A stretch of 64,000 nt of DNA, from assembly GCF_016902445.1 (NCBI RefSeq), contig NZ_JACSNX010000007.1:35398-99397 (forward strand), given 5' to 3'. Below, one piece after another: positions 35,888-43,907 of this stretch. The notes under the pieces are model-generated. The model had not been told where the DNA came from, did not search any database, and worked only from the letters and a program-made list of their open reading frames with translations. Numbering within the stretch: the first letter of the stretch is position 1; every line of letters begins with the position of its first letter. The DNA is from Oscillibacter valericigenes. GTDB taxonomy: Bacteria; Bacillota; Clostridia; Oscillospirales; Oscillospiraceae. The position numbers were made by a program, and so were the translations under genes.

Positions 35888-36484
35888 TTACCGCAGCCAG
35901 CCTGTGATCTGCTGGAACAGCACCGTCAGCCCCAGGCTGTACAGGGCGATGGAAAGAGGCTTGCCCAGCAGGATGATGGCGGTGAACCGCCGCCAGGTCA
36001 TGGATGTGGTGCCCGCCAGATAGCACAGGAAGTCATCCGGCGCCACCGGGAAGAAGATCGCCAGGGCGAACAGCCGCGCAAACCGGTTGTTCTGCTCCGT
36101 CCAGTCGCTGTACTTGGCGATGAGCTTTTCCGAAAACAGCAGGCTCAGCAGCGGCCGGCCGCAGTTGCGTGCCACGGCAAAGGCCAGCAGTGAGCCGATG
36201 CAGATGCCCACATAGTTGTAGACAAAGCCCATCACCGGGCCGAACAGCACCACGCCCACCAGGCAGCCCAGACCGCCGGGCAGCACCGGCACCACCACCT
36301 GCACCACCTGGAACGCCACGAACAGCAGTCCCCCGGCGGCGCCGCAGCTGGCCACAAAGGCCTGCAGGCGCTCCTGCGAGGTCAGCAGCCCCGCCTGCCA
36401 TGCCCAGACGCCGGCCAGGATGCACAGGAACAGCCCGCAGAGCGAGGCTGCCTGCAGCGCGGTCTTTTCAATGCTTCTGCTCAT
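35888..36484 (-). CDS. TVP38/TMEM64 (DedA-like) membrane protein
   Basis: A 198-aa protein with about five membrane segments and the SNARE-associated/DedA-like core: GGLGCLVGVVLFGPVMGFVYNYVGI and FPVAPDDFLCYLAGTTSM. Family members act in lipid translocation or membrane homeostasis. Its ATG at 36484 overlaps the stop of the upstream glycosyltransferase, so the two are coupled. This supports a membrane glycolipid role. Confidence 0.87.
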   Translation of the reverse strand: MSRSIEKTALQAASLCGLFLCILAGVWAWQAGLLTSQERLQAFVASCGAAGGLLFVAFQVVQVVVPVLPGGLGCLVGVVLFGPVMGFVYNYVGICIGSLLAFAVARNCGRPLLSLLFSEKLIAKYSDWTEQNNRFARLFALAIFFPVAPDDFLCYLAGTTSMTWRRFTAIILLGKPLSIALYSLGLTVLFQQITGWLR

Positions 36485-37662
36485 GCGGTCACCCCCTGTA
36501 CGTGACATGCCGGCCGCCGGGCCAGCTGTGTCTGATAGATGCGCTCCACCCGCTGGGCGAATCGCTGGGCGGAGAACTGCTCCGCGCTCTCCGCCGCCCG
36601 GCGGCGGAGGGCCTCATGGGTCTCCGGCCGGGCCAGGAACGCCTCCAGCCGCTGCCGGAACTCCTGCGTGCTGTGATACTGCCAGCCGTTTTCTCCGTCC
36701 TGAATGACCCCCTCCAGGCAGGGGTCCGCCCGGCAGAGGGCAGGCACGCCGGCGGCCAGCGCCTCGATGTAGGTCAGGCCCTGGGTCTCGCTGGAGGAGG
36801 CGCTGACGAACAGATCCCCCAGCCGGTACCAGTCCGGCACCTCCTCCGGTGCCACCATGCCGGCAAAGATCACCGCCGGGGCCTCCAGCCGCAGGTCATG
36901 GGCCACCCGCTCCAGCCGTGCCCGGTCGGGGCCGTCCCCCACCAGCAGCAGCGTCACCGGACGGCTGCCCAGAGAGGCCCGGAGCTTCAGCAGCTCCTGG
37001 ATGTTCTTCTCCTCCGCCAGGCGCCCCACGCACACCAGCACCGTGTTTTCCGCCGGGATGCCCAGACTGGCCCGCAGCACCGCCCGGCGCATGGGGTCGT
37101 CTGTCTGCTGGAAGCGCCGCAGATCGATGCCCGTGGGCACCACGACCACCGGGCACCGGACCCCGTAGCCCTGCAGCAGCCGGCGCACCTTGCCGGTGGG
37201 GGCGATCATGCAGTCCGTCTGGGCGGCCACCCAGCGGGAGAACGCCGCCACCGCGCACCGGCCCATCCGGATGCTGGGGGAGAAATAGTGGGTGTAGTCC
37301 TCATATACCGTATGGTAGGTGTGGACCAGCGGGATATCCAGCTCCTCCGCGATGCGGCGGGCCAGGAAAAACGTGCTGAACTCGCACTGGGAGTGGATGA
37401 TATCCGGCTGCCAGTCCACCAGCTCCCGCACCCAGCGGCCCGCAAGGGCCGTGCGGAGACGGGCGCCGGGGTAGATCCGCCCGGCATTGATGGAGCCGAT
37501 GGCCGTGACGCCGTCCCGGGACCAGGAGTGGAGCGTCTGCGACAGCGTCAGGATCCGGACCTCATGGCCCCGGCGCTCCAATTCCCGCTGCAGGTTTTTG
37601 ACAGAGGTGACCACACCGTTTACCGCCGGCGTGTACCAGTCTGTGGTGATCAGGATCTTCAT
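36481..37662 (-). CDS. GT4 glycosyltransferase, diacylglycerol glucosyltransferase-like
   Basis: A 393-aa GT-B enzyme. The N-terminus KILITTDWYTPAVNGVVTSV and the segment THTYHTVYEDYTHYF-type (here PLVHTYHTVYEDYTHYF) are characteristic of 1,2-diacylglycerol 3-glucosyltransferases that make the glycolipid anchor of lipoteichoic acid. The donor site has VVPTGIDLRRF and the EX7E region SSSETQGLTYIEALAAG. The start at 37662 is supported by the family N-terminus. It is first in the operon; a Pho-box-like site is upstream (37785-37802). Confidence 0.88.
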   Translation of the reverse strand: MKILITTDWYTPAVNGVVTSVKNLQRELERRGHEVRILTLSQTLHSWSRDGVTAIGSINAGRIYPGARLRTALAGRWVRELVDWQPDIIHSQCEFSTFFLARRIAEELDIPLVHTYHTVYEDYTHYFSPSIRMGRCAVAAFSRWVAAQTDCMIAPTGKVRRLLQGYGVRCPVVVVPTGIDLRRFQQTDDPMRRAVLRASLGIPAENTVLVCVGRLAEEKNIQELLKLRASLGSRPVTLLLVGDGPDRARLERVAHDLRLEAPAVIFAGMVAPEEVPDWYRLGDLFVSASSSETQGLTYIEALAAGVPALCRADPCLEGVIQDGENGWQYHSTQEFRQRLEAFLARPETHEALRRRAAESAEQFSAQRFAQRVERIYQTQLARRPACHVQGVTA

Positions 37663-37784
37663 GACAGGCTCCCTTCTTTGGTCTTGTCTTTTATACGACG
37701 CAGCCATGGCGTTCGCTTCAAACATTCGGAATTTATTTCTGTGTTCTCAGGATAGCGCAGGCAGATCAACGCTCCATGTGCCTT

Positions 37785-37802
37785 CCGTCAAATCTCTGTA
37801 AA
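37785..37802 (-). promoter_or_regulatory. Pho-box-like site upstream of the glycolipid operon
   Basis: Minus strand TTTTACA-N5-TTGACG closely matches the pst element TTTTACA-N5-TTTACG at 7448-7431, with the same 11-bp repeat spacing. A -10-like TATCCT follows at 37753-37748, at nearly the same distance as in the pst promoter. Binding by PhoP is inferred. Confidence 0.45.
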
Positions 37803-37850
37803 ACTCCCCTCCGCAGATAGGACGGGAGCGGTGCCTGTTCGTTACAGGCC

Positions 37851-37878
37851 TTATTGTATTACTTGAATAATACAATAA
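37851..37878. promoter_or_regulatory. Operator-like palindrome
   Basis: An 11-bp perfect inverted repeat TTATTGTATTA/TAATACAATAA with a 6-nt spacer in an AT-rich 390-nt intergenic region. A second repeat AACTGTA/TACAGTT lies at 37925-37951. Both look like repressor operators, the regulator unknown. Otherwise 37663-38084 holds no gene that I can support. Confidence 0.5.
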
Positions 37879-38084
37879 CACAATATCGCAATTTGTCAAT
37901 GGGAAAAATAATAAATTTTTATTAAACTGTACTGTCCGTACTAATACAGTTAATATATACAGAAATCGCGCCGTTGTCAATTTACAAAACAGTTACAATC
38001 TTTGACAATTTCTTTACGGCCAGTATAAATCTCCCTATCCTTGCGAAAAAACGGGGAAATTCCTTAAAATTTTATGAAGAGAGC

Positions 38085-38116
38085 CGCCCCGCACGATCCT
38101 GCGCAGGGCGGCTTTC
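38085..38116 (-). terminator. Terminator after the LspA-like gene
   Basis: Stem AGCCGCCC/GGGCGGCT directly past the stop of the LspA-like gene, with only a weak T-containing tail (CTCTTCAT) on the minus strand. Confidence 0.6.
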
Positions 38117-38117
38117 G

Positions 38118-38540
38118 TTATCGTCTCCGGCGGCGCAGCACCAGCAGTGCCGCGCCCAGGAAAATGGCCAGGTCAGCCAGGTTGTATGTGTATCGTTTCA
38201 GCATGCCGGGGGCCTTTGGAACACGCAGATAGTCCAGCACCCGGCCGTGGCGCAGGCGCTCCCACAGATTGCTGAGGCCGCCGCCCAGCAGCAGCCCGGC
38301 CCCCACGCCCCTGAAGCCCCATCTGCACAGCAGCGCCCACAGCGCCGCCAGCGACAGAGGTGCCATCTGCCGGGCGCTCAGCGGAAGGGCTTCAAAGCCG
38401 GCCCCCTGGTTGTACCGGGGCGCGATCCGCACCCGGCCGCCGGCCAGATCCCGGCGGAACAGCCTGTTCCGCTCCAGGCTGCGGCGGACCTGGGCGCAGA
38501 GGCCCAAAACTGCCGCCGCGATGCAGACGGTCCCGATCAT
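38118..38540 (-). CDS. Signal peptidase II (LspA)-like membrane protein
   Basis: A 140-aa protein with four hydrophobic stretches. The two catalytic aspartates of lipoprotein signal peptidase are recognisable: Asp103 in GRVLDYL and Asp123 in YNLADLAIF, with YNQGAGF and GGGLSNLWERL. It is shorter than usual (150-165 aa) and the N-terminal Asp-Gln-xx-Lys motif is not conserved (here CAQVRRSLER). It may be a divergent paralogue rather than the housekeeping enzyme. Its ATG overlaps the stop of the GTPase-nuclease fusion gene (ATGA), so the two are translationally coupled. Confidence 0.7.
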   Translation of the reverse strand: MIGTVCIAAAVLGLCAQVRRSLERNRLFRRDLAGGRVRIAPRYNQGAGFEALPLSARQMAPLSLAALWALLCRWGFRGVGAGLLLGGGLSNLWERLRHGRVLDYLRVPKAPGMLKRYTYNLADLAIFLGAALLVLRRRRR

Positions 38541-41209
38541 GTGTGCTCCTCCTTTGTCTGTTCCCGGGCCCGCTCCAGGGCAGAGCGGACGTTGCCTGTT
38601 TTGGAAAGGCGGTTGTTGGCTGCCAGGATATCGGCGATCTGGCCCTCCACCTGCTCCACCTCCTGCCGGAAGGCGCTGGCGGAGAGGCGCAGGGCCCCGT
38701 GGCCTAAAATAATCAGCTGTTCGGGGCCGTCGGAGGTGGCCACCCGCACCCGGTGGTGGCGGCCGATCTCGTAGGTGGCCCGCTCGATATAGGCGTCCGC
38801 CGTCTCCGCCTCCTTGGTGTAGACCACATGGATGTCGTGGTACTTCTCCACGCTGCCCTGGCCGCCCTTCACCTTGTAGGCGTCAAACACCGCGATGACC
38901 TCACACTTCCGGAAGCCCCGGTAGTTGCTGAGGATGTCGCACAGCTGCTTCCGGGCGGCGTCCAGGTTGTCCCGGGCGATGGCCTTCAGCTCGTCCCAGG
39001 CGAAGATGATGTTGTAGCCGTCCACCAGCAGGTACTCCGGGCCTGAGAACTGCTCCCGGATGGCCCGCTTCTCCTGCTCTGTCTCCGCCGGGGCGGGCCG
39101 CCGGGGCTCCTTGGGCGGGAGAAAGGCACGCCGCTTCACAGGGCCGTAGGTCCGCTCGAAGATGGCCTGGAGCTCCTTGTCCTGTTCGATGGTCCCGGCG
39201 TAGGCGGTGGAACGCCGGGCGTCCGGGCCGCCGGTCTCCGCTTCCTCCTCCGCGCCCAGGCGCAGGCCGCTGGACACGTGGGCCCGGGCGGGCACCTCGT
39301 CCCAGGGGACGATGACGCCGGCGCCGTGGCTGCAGAACACGGATTCCGGGGAGTTGTCCAGATCCGCCAGCGGGTCGTAGTCGATGCCTGCCAGCACGGC
39401 CTCCTGGTCCGGGCAGGGCTCGTAGCCTCGGAGAGAACAGCTGAGCCGCCCCCGGCCCTGGGTGTAGGCGGCCACCTCCCGGGCGTAGTCCCCCAGGGCG
39501 GACACCGCCACGGCACCGGTGAGTACCGCCTCCTCCCCCACCGTCTCCGGCGGGTTCAGCCGGGCGTTCATCTGCTGGAGATCCGTCATGGCCCGGCCCA
39601 CCTGGGGCGCGGGCAGCTCCAGCCGGAAGTCGTACCAGGGCTCCAGCAGGATGCTCTCCGCCTCCATCAGCCCCTGGCGCACCGCCCGATAGGTGGCCTG
39701 GCGGAAGTCGCCGCCCTCCGTGTGCTTCACGTGGGCCCGGCCCGCCACCAGGGTGATCTTCATGTCCGTGATGGGGGAGCCGGTCAGCACCCCCAGGTGC
39801 TCCTTCTCCGCCAGATGGGTCAGCACCAGCCGCTGCCAGCGGCCCTCCAGCTGGTCCTCCGGGCAGGCGGAGCCGAACACCAGGCCGCTGCCCCGCTCTC
39901 CCGGCTCCAGCAGCAGGTGGACCTCCGCATAGTGCCGCAGGGGCTCAAAGTGGCCGATGCCCTCCACCGGGGCGGCGATGGTCTCCCGGTAGCAGATGGC
40001 GCCGGGGCCGAAGGCCACCTCCAGGCCGAACCGCTCCCGGAGCATCCGCTGCAAGATCTCCAGCTGGATCTCCCCCATCAGCTGGACGTGGATCTGCCGG
40101 GCCTGCTCGTTCCAGGCGATGTGGAGCTGGGGGTCCTCCTCTTCCAGCTGGCGGAATTTCTCCAGGGCCGTGTGGGGGTCCACCCCCTCCGGCAGCAGCA
40201 CCTGGTAGGTCAGCACCGGCTCCAGGGCCGGGGCGGTCCAGCCGGTCTCGATGCCCAGGCCCTCCCCCGCCCGGCTGCGGGAGAGGCCCGTCACGGCGCA
40301 CACCGTCCCCGCCGGGGCCTCCTCCACGGTGCGGAACTTGGCGCCGGAGTAGATGCGGAGCTGGTCCGCCTTCTCCTCCCACACCTGCTCATCCGGCAGG
40401 CCGGGACGGCGGTTGGTCAGCAGGCTCTTCACCCGCAGGGTGCCGCCGGTGACTTTTAAATAGGTAAGGCGGGCGCCCTGGCTGTCCCGGGCGATCTTGA
40501 AGATCCGGGCGCCGAACTCCGCCGGATAGGCCGGGACGGGGGCATACTGCTCCAGCCCCTCCAGAAATTCCGTGACCCCCTCCAGCTTCAGTGCGGAGCC
40601 GAACCAGCAGGGGAACAGCTTCCGCTTCCCAATCATCTGCCGCAGGTCATCGTCCGTCAGCCCTCCGGTCTCCAGATACCGCTCCAGCACCGCCTCGTCG
40701 CAGACGGCGGCCTCCTCCCGGAAGGTCTCGTCCCGGGCCCCGCCGAAGTCCACGCAGCCGCCGCCCAGATGGTGTTTCAGCTGTTCCAGCACGGCGGAGC
40801 GGTCCGCCCCCGCCAGGTCCATTTTATTGATGAAGAGAAACGTGGGGACGTGGTACCGCTCCAGCAGGTGCCAGAGGGTGCGGGTGTGGGCCTGGACACC
40901 GTCGGTGCCGCTGATCACCAGAATGGCGCAGTCCAGCACCTGGAGGGTCCGCTCCGCCTCGGCGGAGAAGTCCACGTGGCCCGGGGTATCCAGCAGGGTG
41001 ACCTCTGTATCTTTTAAGGAAAACACCGCCTGCTTGGAGAAGATGGTGATGCCCCGCTCCCGCTCCATGGCATCCGTGTCCAGAAAGGCGTCCTGGTGGT
41101 CCACCCGGCCCAGCTTCCGCAGGGCCCCGCTCCGGTACAGCAGCGCCTCGGACAGGGTGGTCTTCCCCGCGTCCACGTGGGCTAAGATTCCAACGACCAG
41201 CTTCTTCAT
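38537..41209 (-). CDS. TetM/EF-G-like ribosomal GTPase fused to a Rae1/YacP-type NYN nuclease
   Basis: An 890-aa two-part protein. Residues 1 to about 640 form a translational GTPase of the TetM/TetO type: P-loop AHVDAGKT (10-17), switch II DTPGH (74-78), NKMD (128-131), then domains II-V as in EF-G. A linker of about 80 residues leads to a PIN-like NYN domain (about 726-860) similar to YacP/Rae1, with acidic site residues Asp730 (LVDGYN), Asp776 (FDAYK), Asp805 and Asp827 (TSDG). TetM-type factors act at the ribosomal A site, and Rae1 cleaves mRNA there. The fusion suggests delivery of a nuclease to the A site. Databases often call this family tetracycline resistance, which is not shown here. 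The start at 41209 is the conserved GTPase N-terminus. Confidence 0.9.
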   Translation of the reverse strand: MKKLVVGILAHVDAGKTTLSEALLYRSGALRKLGRVDHQDAFLDTDAMERERGITIFSKQAVFSLKDTEVTLLDTPGHVDFSAEAERTLQVLDCAILVISGTDGVQAHTRTLWHLLERYHVPTFLFINKMDLAGADRSAVLEQLKHHLGGGCVDFGGARDETFREEAAVCDEAVLERYLETGGLTDDDLRQMIGKRKLFPCWFGSALKLEGVTEFLEGLEQYAPVPAYPAEFGARIFKIARDSQGARLTYLKVTGGTLRVKSLLTNRRPGLPDEQVWEEKADQLRIYSGAKFRTVEEAPAGTVCAVTGLSRSRAGEGLGIETGWTAPALEPVLTYQVLLPEGVDPHTALEKFRQLEEEDPQLHIAWNEQARQIHVQLMGEIQLEILQRMLRERFGLEVAFGPGAICYRETIAAPVEGIGHFEPLRHYAEVHLLLEPGERGSGLVFGSACPEDQLEGRWQRLVLTHLAEKEHLGVLTGSPITDMKITLVAGRAHVKHTEGGDFRQATYRAVRQGLMEAESILLEPWYDFRLELPAPQVGRAMTDLQQMNARLNPPETVGEEAVLTGAVAVSALGDYAREVAAYTQGRGRLSCSLRGYEPCPDQEAVLAGIDYDPLADLDNSPESVFCSHGAGVIVPWDEVPARAHVSSGLRLGAEEEAETGGPDARRSTAYAGTIEQDKELQAIFERTYGPVKRRAFLPPKEPRRPAPAETEQEKRAIREQFSGPEYLLVDGYNIIFAWDELKAIARDNLDAARKQLCDILSNYRGFRKCEVIAVFDAYKVKGGQGSVEKYHDIHVVYTKEAETADAYIERATYEIGRHHRVRVATSDGPEQLIILGHGALRLSASAFRQEVEQVEGQIADILAANNRLSKTGNVRSALERAREQTKEEHT

Positions 41210-41363
41210 GTCTCCACTCCATCTCTTGTGTTGATCCAGAGGTATTCTATCATCTCCCGGCCCAGGGCGCAAGATGTCCCGGCGGCAGGCGGTCCTTTCT
41301 TGCGGAACGGACCGGACCGTGGTACAATGGCCGGGAACATTCCACAGAAACGGGAGGCGCGCC

Positions 41364-42038
41364 ATGTACCGCATTTTCATCGTGGAGGACGACGGGACCA
41401 TCGCCGGGGTCATCCGCCGCCATCTGACCGGCTGGGGATACACCGTCCGCTGCGCGGAGCGGTTCGACGACGTCTTGTCGGAGTTCGCCGCCTTTGACCC
41501 CCACCTGGTGCTGCTGGACATCTCCCTCCCCTTCTTCAACGGCTACCACTGGTGCCAGGAGATCCGTCGGGTCTCCCAGGTGCCCATCCTGTTCCTCACC
41601 TCCGCCTCGGACAACGTGAACGTGGTGATGGCCATGCAGCTGGGCGGGGACGACCTGCTGGCAAAGCCCTTCGATCTGCAGGTCCTCTCCGCCAAGGTCC
41701 AGGCGCTGCTGCGGCGGGCCTATGACTTCGGCCCGCCGTCCCACCTGCTCTCCTGCGGCGGCGCGGTGCTGAACGTGTCCGACGGGACGCTGGACGCCCG
41801 CGGCCAGCGGGTGGAGCTGACGCGGAACGAGTGCCGCATCCTCCAGCTTCTCCTGGAGCACAAGGGGGAGATCGTCAGCCGGGAGGCCCTGATGACCCGG
41901 CTGTGGGAGTCCGACAGCTTTGTGGACGAGAACACCCTGACGGTGAACATCGCCCGGCTGCGGCGGAAGCTGGAGGCAGCGGGCCTCCCGGACTTCATCC
42001 GCACCCGGAAGGGCGCCGGGTATCTGGTGGAGGGGTGA
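41364..42038 (+). CDS. Response regulator BceR-like
   Basis: A 224-aa OmpR-family regulator. The receiver domain has VEDDGT, phospho-acceptor Asp in VLLDISLPFF and Lys in LAKPF; the winged helix has NTLTVNIARLRRKLE. It is the first gene of a regulator-kinase-ATPase-permease set in the order of BceRSAB modules. A BceR-like box is found upstream of the ABC genes (43033-43046). The start follows GGGAGGCG. Confidence 0.9.
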   Translation: MYRIFIVEDDGTIAGVIRRHLTGWGYTVRCAERFDDVLSEFAAFDPHLVLLDISLPFFNGYHWCQEIRRVSQVPILFLTSASDNVNVVMAMQLGGDDLLAKPFDLQVLSAKVQALLRRAYDFGPPSHLLSCGGAVLNVSDGTLDARGQRVELTRNECRILQLLLEHKGEIVSREALMTRLWESDSFVDENTLTVNIARLRRKLEAAGLPDFIRTRKGAGYLVEG

Positions 42039-42041
42039 CAA

Positions 42042-43025
42042 ATGCTGACAGCCTATCTCAAGCGCCAGTGGAAGCTGCTGTTGCTGCTGGCTGGGGCGGT
42101 GGCGGTGTTCGCTGCCGTGTTCGCCCTGTACGACCTGCCGGTGGAGGCGGTGGCCTACGCGGGCCTGCTCTGCCTGGTGCTGGGGCTGATCCTGTTCGCC
42201 CTGGGATACTCCGCCTTTCTCCGGCGGCACCGGGAGCTGGAGGGCCTTCTGCGGAAGGTCCATGAGTCCGTGCTGCCCCTGCCGCCGCCCCGGGGCGTAC
42301 TGGAGGCGGACTACCAGGCATTGCTCCGGGCCGTCTGCGCCGACCGGGTGCGCCTTGCGGCGGAGAACCGGGACCGGCTGGAGGACATGACGGATTACTA
42401 CACCCTCTGGGCCCACCAGATCAAGACCCCCATCGCCGCGGCCCGGCTGCTTCTGCAGGAGGACCCCGGTGCCGTCAGCGGAGAGGTGGAGGTGGAGCTC
42501 CTGAAGATCGAGCAGTATGTGGAGATGGTGCTGGGCTACCTGCGGCTGGACAGTGAGAGCACGGACTACGTCCTCCAGGACACGGACCTGGACGGCCTGC
42601 TGCGGCAGGCGGTGCGGAAGTTCGCCCGGATGTTCATTCTGAAGAAGATCGCCCTGGACCTCCGGGAGACGGGCCGGACGGTGCTGACGGACGAGAAGTG
42701 GCTCTCCTTCGTGGTGGAGCAGGTGCTGTCCAATGCGTTAAAGTACACCCCCGCCGGAGGGCGCATCCGCATCTGCGGTGACGGGGAGACGGTGGTCATC
42801 GCCGACAGCGGCATCGGCATCCGGGAGGAGGACCTGCCCCGGGTGTTCGAGAAGGGCTTCACCGGCTACAACGGCCGGGAGGACAGGAAGTCCACCGGCA
42901 TCGGGCTGTACCTGTGCCGCCGGGTGATGGACCGGCTGAACCACAGCATCTCCATCGTCTCCCGCCCCGGGCAGGGAACGCTGGTGCGGCTGGACCTCTC
43001 CCGGGGAAACCGGGTGGTGGAGTGA
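42042..43025 (+). CDS. Intramembrane-sensing histidine kinase BceS-like
   Basis: A 327-aa kinase with two closely spaced membrane segments (about 11-30 and 36-58) and almost no extracellular loop, as in BceS/GraS kinases that sense through the partner ABC transporter. H-box WAHQIKTPI, N-box VLSNALKYTP, G-boxes DSGIGI and STGIGLYL. It starts 3 nt after the regulator stop. Confidence 0.9.
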   Translation: MLTAYLKRQWKLLLLLAGAVAVFAAVFALYDLPVEAVAYAGLLCLVLGLILFALGYSAFLRRHRELEGLLRKVHESVLPLPPPRGVLEADYQALLRAVCADRVRLAAENRDRLEDMTDYYTLWAHQIKTPIAAARLLLQEDPGAVSGEVEVELLKIEQYVEMVLGYLRLDSESTDYVLQDTDLDGLLRQAVRKFARMFILKKIALDLRETGRTVLTDEKWLSFVVEQVLSNALKYTPAGGRIRICGDGETVVIADSGIGIREEDLPRVFEKGFTGYNGREDRKSTGIGLYLCRRVMDRLNHSISIVSRPGQGTLVRLDLSRGNRVVE

Positions 43026-43032
43026 CCCCATG

Positions 43033-43046
43033 TGACAAAAGTGTAA
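43033..43046 (+). promoter_or_regulatory. BceR-like binding box upstream of the ABC genes
   Basis: TGACA-AAAG-TGTAA matches the TNACA-N4-TGTAA pattern of BceR-like regulators. A -10-like TACAAT lies at 43101-43106. A 12-bp inverted repeat (43053-43094) sits between them. This suggests a separately inducible promoter for the transporter. Confidence 0.55.
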
Positions 43047-43139
43047 GGAATCGGGCCGGACTGTAAGCCAGAACGATGGCAGACAGTCCGGCCCCTCGGC
43101 TACAATAGAGGCAAGATCCCGATGCTAGGAGGTATCTCT

Positions 43140-43907
43140 ATGCCCTTACTGGAAGTACAGCATATCCAGAAGATCTACACCACCCGCTTCGGCGGAAATC
43201 AGGTCCAGGCCCTGTCCAACGTCAGCTTCTCCGTGGAGGCGGGGGAGTATGTGGCCATCATGGGGGAGTCCGGCTCCGGCAAGACCACCCTGCTGAACAT
43301 CCTGGCGGCTCTGGACCGCCCCACCGCCGGGGAGGTGCTGCTTGCGGGCAAGCCCCTCTCCGCCATCCGGGAGCGGGACCTGGCGGCCTTCCGCCGGTCC
43401 CACCTGGGGTTCGTGTTCCAGGACTTCAACCTGCTGGACACCTTCTCCCTCCAGGACAACATCTATCTGCCCCTGGTGCTGGCGGGGACGGACTACCAGG
43501 AGATGCGCAAAAAGCTCCGCCCCATCGCGGACCAGCTGGGCATCTTGGACATCCTGACGAAATATCCCTACGAGGTCTCCGGCGGCCAGAAGCAGCGGGC
43601 GGCGGTGGCCCGGGCCCTCATCACGGACCCCCAGCTGATCCTGGCGGACGAGCCCACCGGCGCCCTGGACTCCCGGTCCTCCGACGCGCTGCTGGAGCTG
43701 TTCGGGGAGCTGAACGGCGCCGGGCAGACCATTCTGATGGTCACCCACTCGGTGAAGGCGGCCAGCCACGCCGGGCGGGTGCTGTTCCTGCGGGACGGGC
43801 AGGTGTACCACCAGCTCTACCGGGGCGGCGAGAGCCAGGAGGCCCAGTTCCGCAGGATCTCCGACACCCTGACGGTTTTGGCGGGAGGCGGTGAGGGCCA
43901 TGCGTAA
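43140..43907 (+). CDS. ABC transporter ATPase BceA-like
   Basis: A 255-aa MacB-type ATPase. Walker A GESGSGKTT, Q-loop FQDFNLLD, signature VSGGQKQRAAVARAL, Walker B LILADEPTGALD. With the FtsX-type permease that follows it forms a peptide-antibiotic sensing and detoxifying transporter. The start at 43140 follows AGGAGG; it overlaps the permease gene by 8 nt. Confidence 0.92.
   Translation: MPLLEVQHIQKIYTTRFGGNQVQALSNVSFSVEAGEYVAIMGESGSGKTTLLNILAALDRPTAGEVLLAGKPLSAIRERDLAAFRRSHLGFVFQDFNLLDTFSLQDNIYLPLVLAGTDYQEMRKKLRPIADQLGILDILTKYPYEVSGGQKQRAAVARALITDPQLILADEPTGALDSRSSDALLELFGELNGAGQTILMVTHSVKAASHAGRVLFLRDGQVYHQLYRGGESQEAQFRRISDTLTVLAGGGEGHA

Noticed and set aside
38537..41209. Plain tetracycline-resistance gene tet(M)-like
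   Set aside because: The NYN nuclease fusion and chromosomal context differ from mobile tet genes; resistance cannot be claimed from sequence.
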